Of a DNA stretch of 64,000 nt, positions 35,955 to 43,521 are shown piece by piece. The stretch is from assembly GCF_014644435.1 (NCBI RefSeq), contig NZ_BMKR01000007.1:186001-250000 (forward strand), written 5' to 3'. A model generated the notes under the pieces. It did no database searches. It saw only the letters and a list, made by a program, of their open reading frames with translations, and was not told the origin of the DNA. Position 1 is the stretch's first letter. Each line of letters starts with the position of its first letter. A program made the position numbers and the translations under genes. This stretch comes from Paenibacillus albidus (GTDB lineage: Bacteria > Bacillota > Bacilli > Paenibacillales > Paenibacillaceae).

Positions 35955-36517
35955 TGCCCGGTTAACGTATGCAGGTGCCAGGCATAGACTGCCATCATCG
36001 TTTTGGCATCGGCAATCCGTCCGTCGGCTATATATTGATACGCTTCCTCCAGTGTAAGCTCAGAGACCTCAAGGAATTCGTCTTCATCCAGAGCCATATC
36101 GCCCGCTTGTGCATTCTCTGTGACATACAGGTGAATAATTTCATCCGCAAAGCCCGGAGAGGTATAAAAAGATTTCAGCAGCTGTAAATCCCCGCTGTGG
36201 TATCCCGTTTCTTCCTGCAGCTCACGGCCTGCCGCTTCCAGCGGATTTTCCCCGGGGTCCAGCTTGCCGGCGGGGATCTCCACTTCGGTCCGGTGCATCG
36301 GCTGACGGTACTGCTCGACGACAAGCATTTTACCTTTGTTCAGGGCGAGAACTGCCACTGCGCCAGGATGCTTCACGACTTCGCGGGTAGCGGTATTGCC
36401 GTCCGGCAGCCGGACGGTGTCCACCTGCAGGGTAATTATTTTCCCGTCAAAAATAGGCAATGTGGACAACGTCTCTTCATCCAGCGCGGGGTTGCGGTTC
36501 TTTTCATGAATTCCCAT
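35945..36517 (-). CDS. nudF: ADP-ribose pyrophosphatase (Nudix hydrolase)
   Basis: A 190-residue Nudix enzyme with a complete Nudix box (GKLDPGENPLEAAGREL followed by QEETGY). The region before it (VVEQYRQPMHRTEVEIPAG) fits ADP-ribose pyrophosphatases, which split ADP-ribose to AMP and ribose-5-phosphate. AAAGGAG lies 11 bases before the ATG. It diverges from the MciZ candidate, as nudF and mciZ are neighbours in B. subtilis. Confidence 0.93.
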   Translation of the reverse strand: MGIHEKNRNPALDEETLSTLPIFDGKIITLQVDTVRLPDGNTATREVVKHPGAVAVLALNKGKMLVVEQYRQPMHRTEVEIPAGKLDPGENPLEAAGRELQEETGYHSGDLQLLKSFYTSPGFADEIIHLYVTENAQAGDMALDEDEFLEVSELTLEEAYQYIADGRIADAKTMMAVYAWHLHTLTGQWH

Positions 36518-36533
36518 AGATTATTGGTCTCCT

Positions 36534-36562
36534 TTGTCTTGGTTCTGCATAGGGTGTATTAT
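36534..36562 (+). promoter_or_regulatory. Candidate promoter of the MciZ-like gene
   Basis: TTGTCT (36534-36539), 17-base spacer, TATTAT (36557-36562), 31 bases before the start codon. This looks like sigma-A; I did not find a convincing sigma-E element, which drives mciZ in B. subtilis. Confidence 0.4.
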
Positions 36563-36593
36563 AGCAAACTTAACGGGAAAGAAGGAAACGGAC

Positions 36594-36767
36594 ATGAACG
36601 AAATCTTCAGCCGTACAAGCTCCGCTGCCGTCATGATGGCAGGCAAACCGGATCAGATTCAAGCGGTTCTCGCCGGATGGATGGCGCAATATGGGCGTGA
36701 TATGCCGCTCGTATATATCCTGTCTCTGCAGGCTGAGCATAGAAGCAGACCGTGCAAGGCCGGATAA
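36594..36767 (+). CDS. MciZ-like cell division inhibitor (candidate)
   Basis: 57 residues. A GAAGGAAACGG site precedes the ATG. The core AVMMAGKPDQIQAVLAGWM then AQYGRD lines up with my recollection of B. subtilis MciZ (VVLVGKAWEIRAKL then KEYGR): the same V-x-x-x-GK, I-x-A-x-L and YGR pattern. MciZ is a short mother-cell peptide that caps FtsZ filaments and stops Z-ring formation during sporulation. It sits beside nudF as in B. subtilis. The extra C-terminal tail is not seen in the 40-residue B. subtilis peptide. Confidence 0.65.
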   Translation: MNEIFSRTSSAAVMMAGKPDQIQAVLAGWMAQYGRDMPLVYILSLQAEHRSRPCKAG

Positions 36768-36807
36768 ATCGACTGAAGAAGTCAACGTTTCTGTCCTGAA
36801 AATGAAG

Positions 36808-36856
36808 ACAAGGAGCTGTTTCCCGGGGCTATCAGGCCCGGAAAACAGCTCCTTGT
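36808..36856. terminator. Bidirectional terminator between the MciZ-like and M20 genes
   Basis: ACAAGGAGCTGTTTCCCGGG and CCCGGAAAACAGCTCCTTGT form a nearly perfect 20-bp stem between two convergent genes. T runs are short on both sides. Confidence 0.7.
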
Positions 36857-36885
36857 CAGGTTGATCAGACTTGCCGCATGTGCGT

Positions 36886-38013
36886 TCAGCCTTTGGCGCT
36901 TTCTTCGATAATCGCCACAACCAGCCGAGAGGTCTGGACAATATCTTCCGCCCTGATCCGTTCCTGCGTCGTGTGAATGTGCTCATACCCAATGGCCAGA
37001 TTGATCGTCGGCACCTTCAAGCCGTTGAAGATATTGGCATCGCTGCCGCCGCCGGAATGAAACAGCCGGGTGGTTAGCCCAAGCGAGGAAATCGCCCGAT
37101 CCGCCAGCTGCACCACCGGATCATGCTCATTGAAGCTGAAGGCCGGATAGATGATTTCACTGCGGAATTCGCATTCCGCGCCATGCTCGCGGACGGTTGT
37201 CTCCAGCGCTTCACGCATCGCGGCAATTTGCCGTTCTACCTTCTCCTGCACGATACTGCGGGCTTCCGCATCCAGTTGTACATGGTCGCAGACTACATTC
37301 GTCGGGCCTCCGCCGGCAAATTTGCCAATGTTGGCGGTAGTCTCATGATCAATTCGCCCCAGCTTCATGGCCGAAATGGCCTTGCTGGCGACCTGAATGG
37401 CGCTGATGCCATCCTCGGGATTCACACCGGCATGAGCCGATTTCCCAAAGATCTGCATCGTCACTCTTGCCTGGGTCGGTGCAGCCACAGCAATTGCGCC
37501 AACCTCGCCGTTCGAATCCAGTGCGAAGCCGAAATCGGCATCCAGATGTTTGGCTTCCATCGCCCGGGCACCGAGCAGCCCGGATTCTTCACCGGCCGTA
37601 ATGACAAATTGGATCTGCCCATGCGGCAGCTTCTGCTCCTTAACCACACGGATTGCTTCGAAGAGCGCAGCCAGGCCGGCTTTGTCATCAGCGCCAAGAA
37701 TCGTGCTGCCATCGCTTCTGATCCAGCCGTCTTCCCCCAGTATCGGCTTAATTCCCTGTCCGGGAACAACGGTATCCATATGGCAGGTGAACAACAGCTT
37801 TGGTGCCGATCCGCCGTTCTCCGCAGGCCAGGTCACAAACAGGTTGCCTGCTCCATGTCCCGTTCTCTCCTGAGAATCGTCCTCGATGACGTCCAGCCCA
37901 AGCGCATTGAATTTGCCCTTCAGAACATCGGCAATCTCCCGTTCATTTCCGGTCTCACTATCTACACGGACAAGCTCCATAAACTCCTGGATCAATCGGT
38001 CTTGTACTATCAT
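36886..38013 (-). CDS. M20 family tripeptidase-like metallopeptidase
   Basis: A 375-residue PepT-like hydrolase. Two-zinc ligands are visible in FTCHMDTVVPG, LGADDKAGL, ITAGEESGLLG and late HTTQERI. A dimerisation domain follows (SAHAGVNPEDG). Family members cut tripeptides or N-acyl dipeptides in the cytosol. GGAGAG lies 8 bases before the ATG. The gene stands alone. It is not closely tied to the peptide island, whose M20 protein has a different motif set (DEETGG rather than GEESG). Confidence 0.9.
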   Translation of the reverse strand: MIVQDRLIQEFMELVRVDSETGNEREIADVLKGKFNALGLDVIEDDSQERTGHGAGNLFVTWPAENGGSAPKLLFTCHMDTVVPGQGIKPILGEDGWIRSDGSTILGADDKAGLAALFEAIRVVKEQKLPHGQIQFVITAGEESGLLGARAMEAKHLDADFGFALDSNGEVGAIAVAAPTQARVTMQIFGKSAHAGVNPEDGISAIQVASKAISAMKLGRIDHETTANIGKFAGGGPTNVVCDHVQLDAEARSIVQEKVERQIAAMREALETTVREHGAECEFRSEIIYPAFSFNEHDPVVQLADRAISSLGLTTRLFHSGGGSDANIFNGLKVPTINLAIGYEHIHTTQERIRAEDIVQTSRLVVAIIEESAKG

Positions 38014-38114
38014 GGACTTTTCTCTCCTTCACGGATACGTTACAATGGTTATATAACTGTCCTAATACGTAATGGTATATGGTATTACTTAAACTAAATT
38101 CAAAGGAGTCACTC

Positions 38115-38216
38115 ATGCAACGTCAAAAATGGTTCCGTATTATCGTCTATGTCATGCTCTTGGCAATGATCGCCTCAACGTTATTACTTGTTATTGAGCC
38201 TTTCCTTGCCGGATAA
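38115..38216 (+). CDS. Prli42-like stressosome-associated micropeptide
   Basis: 33 residues: a basic start (MQRQKWFR), one membrane helix (IIVYVMLLAMIASTLLLVI) and a short end. AAAGGAG lies 7 bases before the ATG and a terminator follows. The size, the basic-then-single-helix plan and the sequence fit Prli42, the membrane miniprotein that in Listeria anchors the stressosome. It is easily missed because of its length. Confidence 0.75.
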   Translation: MQRQKWFRIIVYVMLLAMIASTLLLVIEPFLAG

Positions 38217-38237
38217 ACGGCACAGGAACGTTATTCA

Positions 38238-38275
38238 CAGCGGCCAGGCGTTGCCCTGCCGCTGTTTGGCCTGTT
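38238..38275 (+). terminator. Terminator of the Prli42-like gene
   Basis: CAGCGGC (38238-38244) pairs with GCCGCTG (38258-38264), followed by TTTGGCCTGTTTT. Confidence 0.65.
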
Positions 38276-38307
38276 TTGCAGAGGCACGCTCCCGGCTCCA
38301 ACCCCTG

Positions 38308-39003
38308 CTATAAAACTCCGACAGGCCTATATGGAAAATGCTTCAGAAAAAAAGGAAGCAGCTCCCGGGCCACCTGCTCCAGTTCAAAAGTACGCCCGGT
38401 GCATTCCTCCAGCGACGTCACTCCATACTCCGTAATCCCGCAAGGGATAATCCCCGCGAAGCCCTGATTGGAAATCCCTTTGGAAATGTTAAAAGCAAAA
38501 CCATGGCTGGTAATGAAACCGCGCCGGAATTTGCTTTTGTTAAACTTGATGCCGATGGCACAAATCTTCTCGTCTCCAACCCAGACTCCCGTGTATTCCG
38601 GCTTGCGGTCCCCGATAATTCCGTAAGAAGCCAAGTAATCAATGATCACTGACTCCAAATCACGCAGGTATCCATGCAGATCGACACGGCTCTCTTCTCC
38701 GAGTTTCAGCAGCGGATAACCGACAAGCTGGCCGGGTCCATGGTATGTAATATCTCCTCCACGGTCGATTTCAAACAGCGCTATGCCTTTTTCTTTAAGC
38801 TGAACGCTGTCCAGGAGAAGATGTTCGGGATGATTCTGTGAACCGATGGTATAGGTCGGCGGATGCTGCAAAAGAAGAAGCCGCTCCGGCTGTTCACCGG
38901 AGTCAATGGCAAGAACCGCTTTTTTCTGCAGCTCCCAGGCTTCGCCGTATTCTACCAAAGGGGCATATGAAATTTCGAGTATACGTTTGTCCGTGTTATT
39001 CAT
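38308..39003 (-). CDS. lipB: Lipoyl(octanoyl) transferase LipB
   Basis: A 231-residue transferase with the LipB signature RGGDITYHGPGQLVGYPL, the catalytic Lys in KICAIGIK and the catalytic Cys in GIIPCGI. It moves octanoyl from acyl carrier protein to lipoyl domains. It lies 42 bp after bkdB and reads the same way, so the enzyme that modifies E2 is made with its target. Two-step Bacillus-type LipM/LipL lipoylation is the alternative in the phylum; the motifs favour true LipB. Confidence 0.93.
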   Translation of the reverse strand: MNNTDKRILEISYAPLVEYGEAWELQKKAVLAIDSGEQPERLLLLQHPPTYTIGSQNHPEHLLLDSVQLKEKGIALFEIDRGGDITYHGPGQLVGYPLLKLGEESRVDLHGYLRDLESVIIDYLASYGIIGDRKPEYTGVWVGDEKICAIGIKFNKSKFRRGFITSHGFAFNISKGISNQGFAGIIPCGITEYGVTSLEECTGRTFELEQVARELLPFFLKHFPYRPVGVL

Positions 39004-39045
39004 GATTATCAGGCCCCTTATCCGAGTCTCCTGTCCTCTAAATGC

Positions 39046-40455
39046 TCAATACAGCTTGGTCTCCGGCGTATATCCCTCCACATTATCCTTCACACGCTGC
39101 AGGAACCGTCCGCAAATAACTCCATCCAGAATCCGGTGATCCAGGGAGAGGCAAATGTTGGCCATGGAGCGCACTGCAATCATATCATTAATAACGACGG
39201 GCTTCTTCACGATGGATTCAAACGTCAGAATCGCAGCCTGCGGATAATTAATGATTGGATAGGAGAGGATGGAACCAAAAGATCCTGTATTATTCACTGT
39301 AAACGTACCGCCCTGCATATCATCCAGGCGCAGCTTGCCTTCACGGGTCTTCTGGGCCATTTCTTCAATCTCGCGGGCCAGTCCGGCTATATTTTTCTGG
39401 TCGGCCTTTTTGATCACCGGTGTCATTACGGAATCTTCTGTGCCCACCGCCAGAGAGATATTGATATCGCGTTTAACGATGATTTTGTCCACAGCCCAGA
39501 CCGAATTCATAATAGGATAATCCTTAATCGCACTTACGACTGCCTTCATCAGGAAAGCCAGATAGGTCAGATTGACACCTTCCTTGCGCTTGAACTCATC
39601 CTTGAGCTTGTTGCGCAGCACCACAAGATTCGTTACATCCACCTCGATCATGGTCCAGGCATGGGGAATTTCCGAGACGCTTTGGCGCATTCTGGTTGCA
39701 ATCGTATTGCGGATCGGAGTAACGTCGATTAAGAACTCCGAACTGCTGCCCCGGCCGCCTTCCACTTCAATCGTCGGAATACGCGGGGATTCACTAAGAT
39801 GCAGGCCGGAATTGCGGACCTGCTGGACCACTTCCTGCTGGTCAGGCTCCGGCTGGGGCACCTGAAAGGCGGGCTGGGGCACTGCGGCCGGAGCCTGAGT
39901 CCGTGCCGGAGCGCTTGCCGCCGAAGCAACGCCGCTTTCAATATAGGCCAGCACATCCTTGCGTGTGATGCGGCCTCCCATGCCGGTGCCCGGCACGGCA
40001 GTCAGATTAACATTATGCTCCGCAGCCAGAGTCTGGACTGCCGGAGAATAACGTGCACGCATCGGCGCAAGGGCATCGGATGCTGCTTGGGCATGGGCCG
40101 CAGGCACTGCAGCCTGCGACTGGATAACGGCAGGACGCTGCATAGCCGGAGGTGCTGCATGCGGAGCCACCTCAGCTGCAGGTGTTGCGGCAGCAGACGA
40201 CGCAGGCACGGCAATACGGCAGATCACTTCTCCCACATTCACCGTCTGACCTTCCTCTGCGAGCAGTTCGCCCATAATTCCATCAAGAGTGGAAGGAAGC
40301 TCAGCATTGACTTTATCTGTTATCAGCTCACACAGCGGTTCATACTGCTCCACTGGATCACCGGGCTTTTTCAGCCATTTGCCGATCGTTGCCGATACCA
40401 GCGATTCGGCCAGCTGCGGCATGATCACATCGGCCAACGTTTGGTTGTCAGACAT
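39046..40455 (-). CDS. bkdB: Branched-chain 2-oxoacid dehydrogenase E2 (dihydrolipoamide acyltransferase)
   Basis: A 469-residue E2: N-terminal lipoyl domain (lipoylated Lys in ITDKVNAE), an Ala/Pro-rich linker, the peripheral-subunit-binding domain (RYSPAVQTLAAEHNV), a second linker and the C-terminal catalytic domain with the HxxxDG motif (DHRILDG). It transfers the acyl group to CoA. I chose the ATG at 40455 because AAGGAG lies 7 bases upstream. It is separated from bkdAB by 830 bp of repeats, so it may be transcribed apart from the other subunits. Confidence 0.94.
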   Translation of the reverse strand: MSDNQTLADVIMPQLAESLVSATIGKWLKKPGDPVEQYEPLCELITDKVNAELPSTLDGIMGELLAEEGQTVNVGEVICRIAVPASSAAATPAAEVAPHAAPPAMQRPAVIQSQAAVPAAHAQAASDALAPMRARYSPAVQTLAAEHNVNLTAVPGTGMGGRITRKDVLAYIESGVASAASAPARTQAPAAVPQPAFQVPQPEPDQQEVVQQVRNSGLHLSESPRIPTIEVEGGRGSSSEFLIDVTPIRNTIATRMRQSVSEIPHAWTMIEVDVTNLVVLRNKLKDEFKRKEGVNLTYLAFLMKAVVSAIKDYPIMNSVWAVDKIIVKRDINISLAVGTEDSVMTPVIKKADQKNIAGLAREIEEMAQKTREGKLRLDDMQGGTFTVNNTGSFGSILSYPIINYPQAAILTFESIVKKPVVINDMIAVRSMANICLSLDHRILDGVICGRFLQRVKDNVEGYTPETKLY

Positions 40456-40471
40456 AATTTCACTCCTTAAA

Positions 40472-40584
40472 AGTTTTACGAAGCTTAACTTCTGTGATTG
40501 TCTTCGCAGTAAAACTTGCTTCGTAAGCATCAACTTAGTTTTACGAAGCTTTACTTCTGTGATTGTCTTCGCAGTAAAACCTGC
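40472..40584. repeat. 48-bp direct repeat pair with internal dyad
   Basis: Copies at 40472-40519 and 40537-40584 agree at 46 of 48 positions. Each carries GTTTTACGAAG near one end and CTTCGCAGTAAAAC at the other, so each can fold into a hairpin. The first copy begins 17 bp upstream of the bkdB start codon and so overlaps the leader region. Confidence 0.85.
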
Positions 40585-40625
40585 TATTGCCCTTATGGAA
40601 CATCTTCGCTCCACAGGAACTAGTA

Positions 40626-40646
40626 TAGTTGGAATTCCGCCAACTA
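40626..40646. repeat. Short perfect dyad
   Basis: TAGTTGG and CCAACTA arms (7 bp each) around a 7-base centre. It lies just beside the 121-bp palindrome in the bkdAB-bkdB gap. Confidence 0.5.
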
Positions 40647-40650
40647 GGGC

Positions 40651-40771
40651 GTGTATTCAAACCCGAACCGAAGGAGAACAGAGGGAAGTAAGGGAGAAAC
40701 CGGAGGAAGGTTTCCCTATTCTCCCTGCTTTGCATCCTCTCATTCCTCCCATTCCGGGGGTTTGAATACAC
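40651..40771. repeat. 121-bp palindromic element with 14-bp terminal inverted repeats
   Basis: GTGTATTCAAACCC (40651-40664) and its exact complement GGGTTTGAATACAC (40758-40771) bound a purine-rich left half and a pyrimidine-rich right half that also pair imperfectly, with an inner GAAACC/GGTTTC stem. The shape recalls a small non-autonomous transposable element. No target-site duplication is obvious. Confidence 0.65.
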
Positions 40772-40857
40772 TGCCTAATTGGACAAAAAAACTACAAAAT
40801 CGAAATTTAGTTGTGTAAACCGGCTCTACCGCAAAATAAGCTGTTGACAGACTTAAA

Positions 40858-41034
40858 CGGACTGGAGAAGCGTTATTTCGCAAAATAAGCTCATTTTGCT
40901 GGCCAAACGGACTCAGGAGCCGCTAATTGGTCTATTGGCCCTCGTTTTGGGCTAGAGTTCATGAAATAAGCGCTCCTGTGTCCGCATAAAAGGACAACAT
41001 TCTTCGTTTCCTCAAATAAGGTCCACGGAGTCCG
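40858..41034. repeat. Quadripartite palindromic element, family C
   Basis: Boxes at 40858-40878 (GGACTGGAGAAGCGTTATTT core), 40908-40928 (GGACTCAGGAGCCGCTAATT), then inverted 40964-40984 (AAATAAGCGCTCCTGTGTCC) and 41014-41034 (AAATAAGGTCCACGGAGTCC). Spacings are 50, 56 and 50 bp. It lies inside the bkdAB-bkdB gap. Confidence 0.7.
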
Positions 41035-41150
41035 CTTCCTTGCACAGATGGTCCGGTAACCAGTTGTTGCCCGGCCCCAGTCAACCGCTGATTTGGACTT
41101 AAGCTTATAAACCACCATTAAATCGCCTGAAATTCCTGTTACACCTTCAA

Positions 41151-41229
41151 AATCGCCGAATTAGGCGGAAAAACTCCACCTAATCCCGATCAAATTAAAT
41201 ATATCGCTAATTTGGCGGGAATTATCCCA
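41151..41229. repeat. Two-box repeat, possible half of another quadripartite element
   Basis: CGCCGAATTAGGCGGAAAAA (from 41154) and CGCTAATTTGGCGGGAATTA (from 41205) are related boxes 51 bp apart in direct orientation. I do not see a clear inverted pair, so the element may be partial. Confidence 0.4.
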
Positions 41230-41285
41230 CACATTCCAAAGTCAAAGTAAAGCAATCTATCCCCTCAAATCAAACACTAAAGCTC

Positions 41286-42272
41286 TTAATATTGCGCAAG
41301 CCGCAGCATCTCAGCCTTTACTTTATCCTTGCTCAGCATGAAGAATTTCTCCATCGGCGGGCTGATCGGCATCGCGGGCACATCCGGTCCGCAGAGACGG
41401 AAGATAGGGGCATCCAGCTCGAACAGGCAATGCTCGGCGATAATGGCAGCCACTTCACCGCCGATGCCGCCCATTTTGTTGTCCTCGTGTACAATCAGCA
41501 CCTTGCCGGTCTGGCGGGCTGCGGCGATAATCGCGTCACGGTCGAGCGGCTGCAGTGTACGCAGATCCAGAATATGTGACGTAATGCCTTCCTCCTGTTC
41601 CAGCTCCTCCGCCGCCTGCATGGCAAAATGCATCGGCAGGCTATACCCGATCACTGTGATATCCGTTCCCTGGCGCAGAAGGTTCGCTTCGCCAATCGGC
41701 ACGGTATAATCGCCTTCCGGCACTTCTTCCTTAATGAGCTTGTAGCATTTCTTGTTCTCGAAAAAGAGGACCGGGTCCGGATCGCGCACGGCCGCCTTCA
41801 GCAGGCCTTTGGCGTCGTATGCCGAATATGGAGCCACGATCTTCAGTCCCGGTGTTCCAAAAAAAATCGACTCCGGACACTGGGAATGATACAGACCGCC
41901 AAAGATCCCGCCGCCGATCGGCGCGCGGATGACGACCGGACAATTCCAGTCATTATTGGAGCGGTAACGGATTTTGGCCGCTTCGCTAATAATCTGATTC
42001 GTCGCCGGAAGCATGAAATCGGAATACTGCATCTCCGCAATCGGCTTCATGCCGTACATCGCAGCCCCGATGGCCACCCCGGCAATCGCCGATTCCGCCA
42101 GAGGCGTATCCAGCACGCGTTCCTCACCAAACTGTTCCTGCAAGCCTTTTGTGGTGGTGAACACGCCTCCTTTGAGGCCAACGTCTTCCCCGAGCACAAA
42201 CACCGAATCATCGCGCTCCATTTCTTCTTTCATCGCCAGCCGGATGGCATCGATATATTCCATTATTGCCAT
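41286..42272 (-). CDS. bkdAB: Branched-chain 2-oxoacid dehydrogenase E1 beta
   Basis: A 328-residue E1 beta subunit (AIRLAMKEEMERDDSVFVLG, GEDVGLKGGVF, then LDLRTLQPLDRDAI and the C-terminal transketolase domain). With E1 alpha it decarboxylates the keto acids of Leu, Ile and Val, which in this group feed branched fatty-acid synthesis. Its ATG shares a base with the E1 alpha stop (TAATG), and AAGGAGG lies 10 bases upstream. Confidence 0.95.
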   Translation of the reverse strand: MAIMEYIDAIRLAMKEEMERDDSVFVLGEDVGLKGGVFTTTKGLQEQFGEERVLDTPLAESAIAGVAIGAAMYGMKPIAEMQYSDFMLPATNQIISEAAKIRYRSNNDWNCPVVIRAPIGGGIFGGLYHSQCPESIFFGTPGLKIVAPYSAYDAKGLLKAAVRDPDPVLFFENKKCYKLIKEEVPEGDYTVPIGEANLLRQGTDITVIGYSLPMHFAMQAAEELEQEEGITSHILDLRTLQPLDRDAIIAAARQTGKVLIVHEDNKMGGIGGEVAAIIAEHCLFELDAPIFRLCGPDVPAMPISPPMEKFFMLSKDKVKAEMLRLAQY

Positions 42273-43306
42273 TAGTTCTGCCCCTCCTTGGACGCGGATT
42301 CCCCATACACATGCAGCAGCGTATCCTCCGGTTTCGGAAACGGCGCATTGTCGGCGTATTCGATCGCCTCTTTCAGCTCCAGATTGCATTCCGCAATCAT
42401 GTCCCGCTCCTGCTCGTCACTCCATAGCCCCAGTTCCGTCAGATAGCTGCGGAATGCGGCAACGCCGTCTTTGCTCCAAGCCTCATCCACTTCTTCTTTG
42501 GTCCGGTAAGCCAGATCGTTGTCGGAGGTGGAATGCGGGGACAGACGGTACATCATCGCTTCAATCAGTGTCGGCCCTTCACCCGCGATTGCCCTCTCCC
42601 TTGCTTCCTTCACGACACGGTACACTTCAAGCGGATCATTGCCGTCTACGCGTACGCCCGGAAATCCGTAGCCCAGGGCCCGGTCGCTAATCTTGCCCCC
42701 AAGCTGTTTGTGGGCTGGAATCGAAATGGCATATTGGTTGTTCTCGCACATGATGATGACCGGAAGCTTGTTGACCCCGGCAAAATTACAGGCTTCATGG
42801 AAATCCCCCTGATTGCTGGAGCCTTCCCCAAAGGTGACAAAAGAAACAAATTTCTTTCTTTGCATTTTGGCTGCCAGCGCGAAACCGACGGCATGCGGCA
42901 CTTGAGTAGTAACCGGACTTGAGCCTGTTACAATTCTCAGGCGCTTGCTTCCGAAGTGGCCCGGCATCTGCCGCCCGCCGCTGTTCGGATCTTCCGCCTT
43001 GGCGAATACCGACAGCATCAGTTCACGCGTAGTCATGCCCACAGAGAGCACAAACGCATAATCCCGGTAATACGGTAAAAAATAATCCTGTTCCCGGTCC
43101 AGTGCAAACGCCGCCCCTACCTGCGCCGCCTCCTGGCCAATTCCCGAAACGTGAAAGTTGATCTTGCCGGCCCGCTGGAGCAGCAGGCTGCGCTCATCGT
43201 ATTTGCGTGAGAGCAACATATATCTGTACATATCGATGACCTGGCCGTCGCTGAGTCCAAGCTGCTTATGTCTGTTAAGGGTTGTTGCCGTATTCTGGGA
43301 TTCCAT
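42272..43306 (-). CDS. bkdAA: Branched-chain 2-oxoacid dehydrogenase E1 alpha
   Basis: A 344-residue E1 alpha subunit with the thiamine diphosphate motif (GEGSSNQGDFHEAC ... ENNQYAIS) and the phosphorylation-loop region YRLSPHSTSDND. I chose the ATG at 43306 because GGGAGG lies 8 bases upstream. It follows lpdV by 215 bp and is coupled to bkdAB. Confidence 0.95.
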   Translation of the reverse strand: MESQNTATTLNRHKQLGLSDGQVIDMYRYMLLSRKYDERSLLLQRAGKINFHVSGIGQEAAQVGAAFALDREQDYFLPYYRDYAFVLSVGMTTRELMLSVFAKAEDPNSGGRQMPGHFGSKRLRIVTGSSPVTTQVPHAVGFALAAKMQRKKFVSFVTFGEGSSNQGDFHEACNFAGVNKLPVIIMCENNQYAISIPAHKQLGGKISDRALGYGFPGVRVDGNDPLEVYRVVKEARERAIAGEGPTLIEAMMYRLSPHSTSDNDLAYRTKEEVDEAWSKDGVAAFRSYLTELGLWSDEQERDMIAECNLELKEAIEYADNAPFPKPEDTLLHVYGESASKEGQN

Positions 43307-43521
43307 AAAAGATACCTCCCTGTTCATAAAACCTGAAATGATGGTTCTTAAGACCATTTATGCTCTGATCTTAAAACCAGGTACTAAGTTTTGACTTGCC
43401 CTTATTATAATCCTTTTTCACTCCAAAAGAAAAGCCGGGAAAAGGCCGATTAGCAACTATTTTCCGCCAAAGGTTGGCTTCATCCGCTGCAGAACGTCTT
43501 CTTCCGGCCCATCTTCTTTCT

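Noticed and set aside
40472..40584. T-box or riboswitch leader of bkdB
   Set aside because: The two repeats have hairpin potential, but I see no T-box sequence, specifier pattern, or terminator/antiterminator pair.
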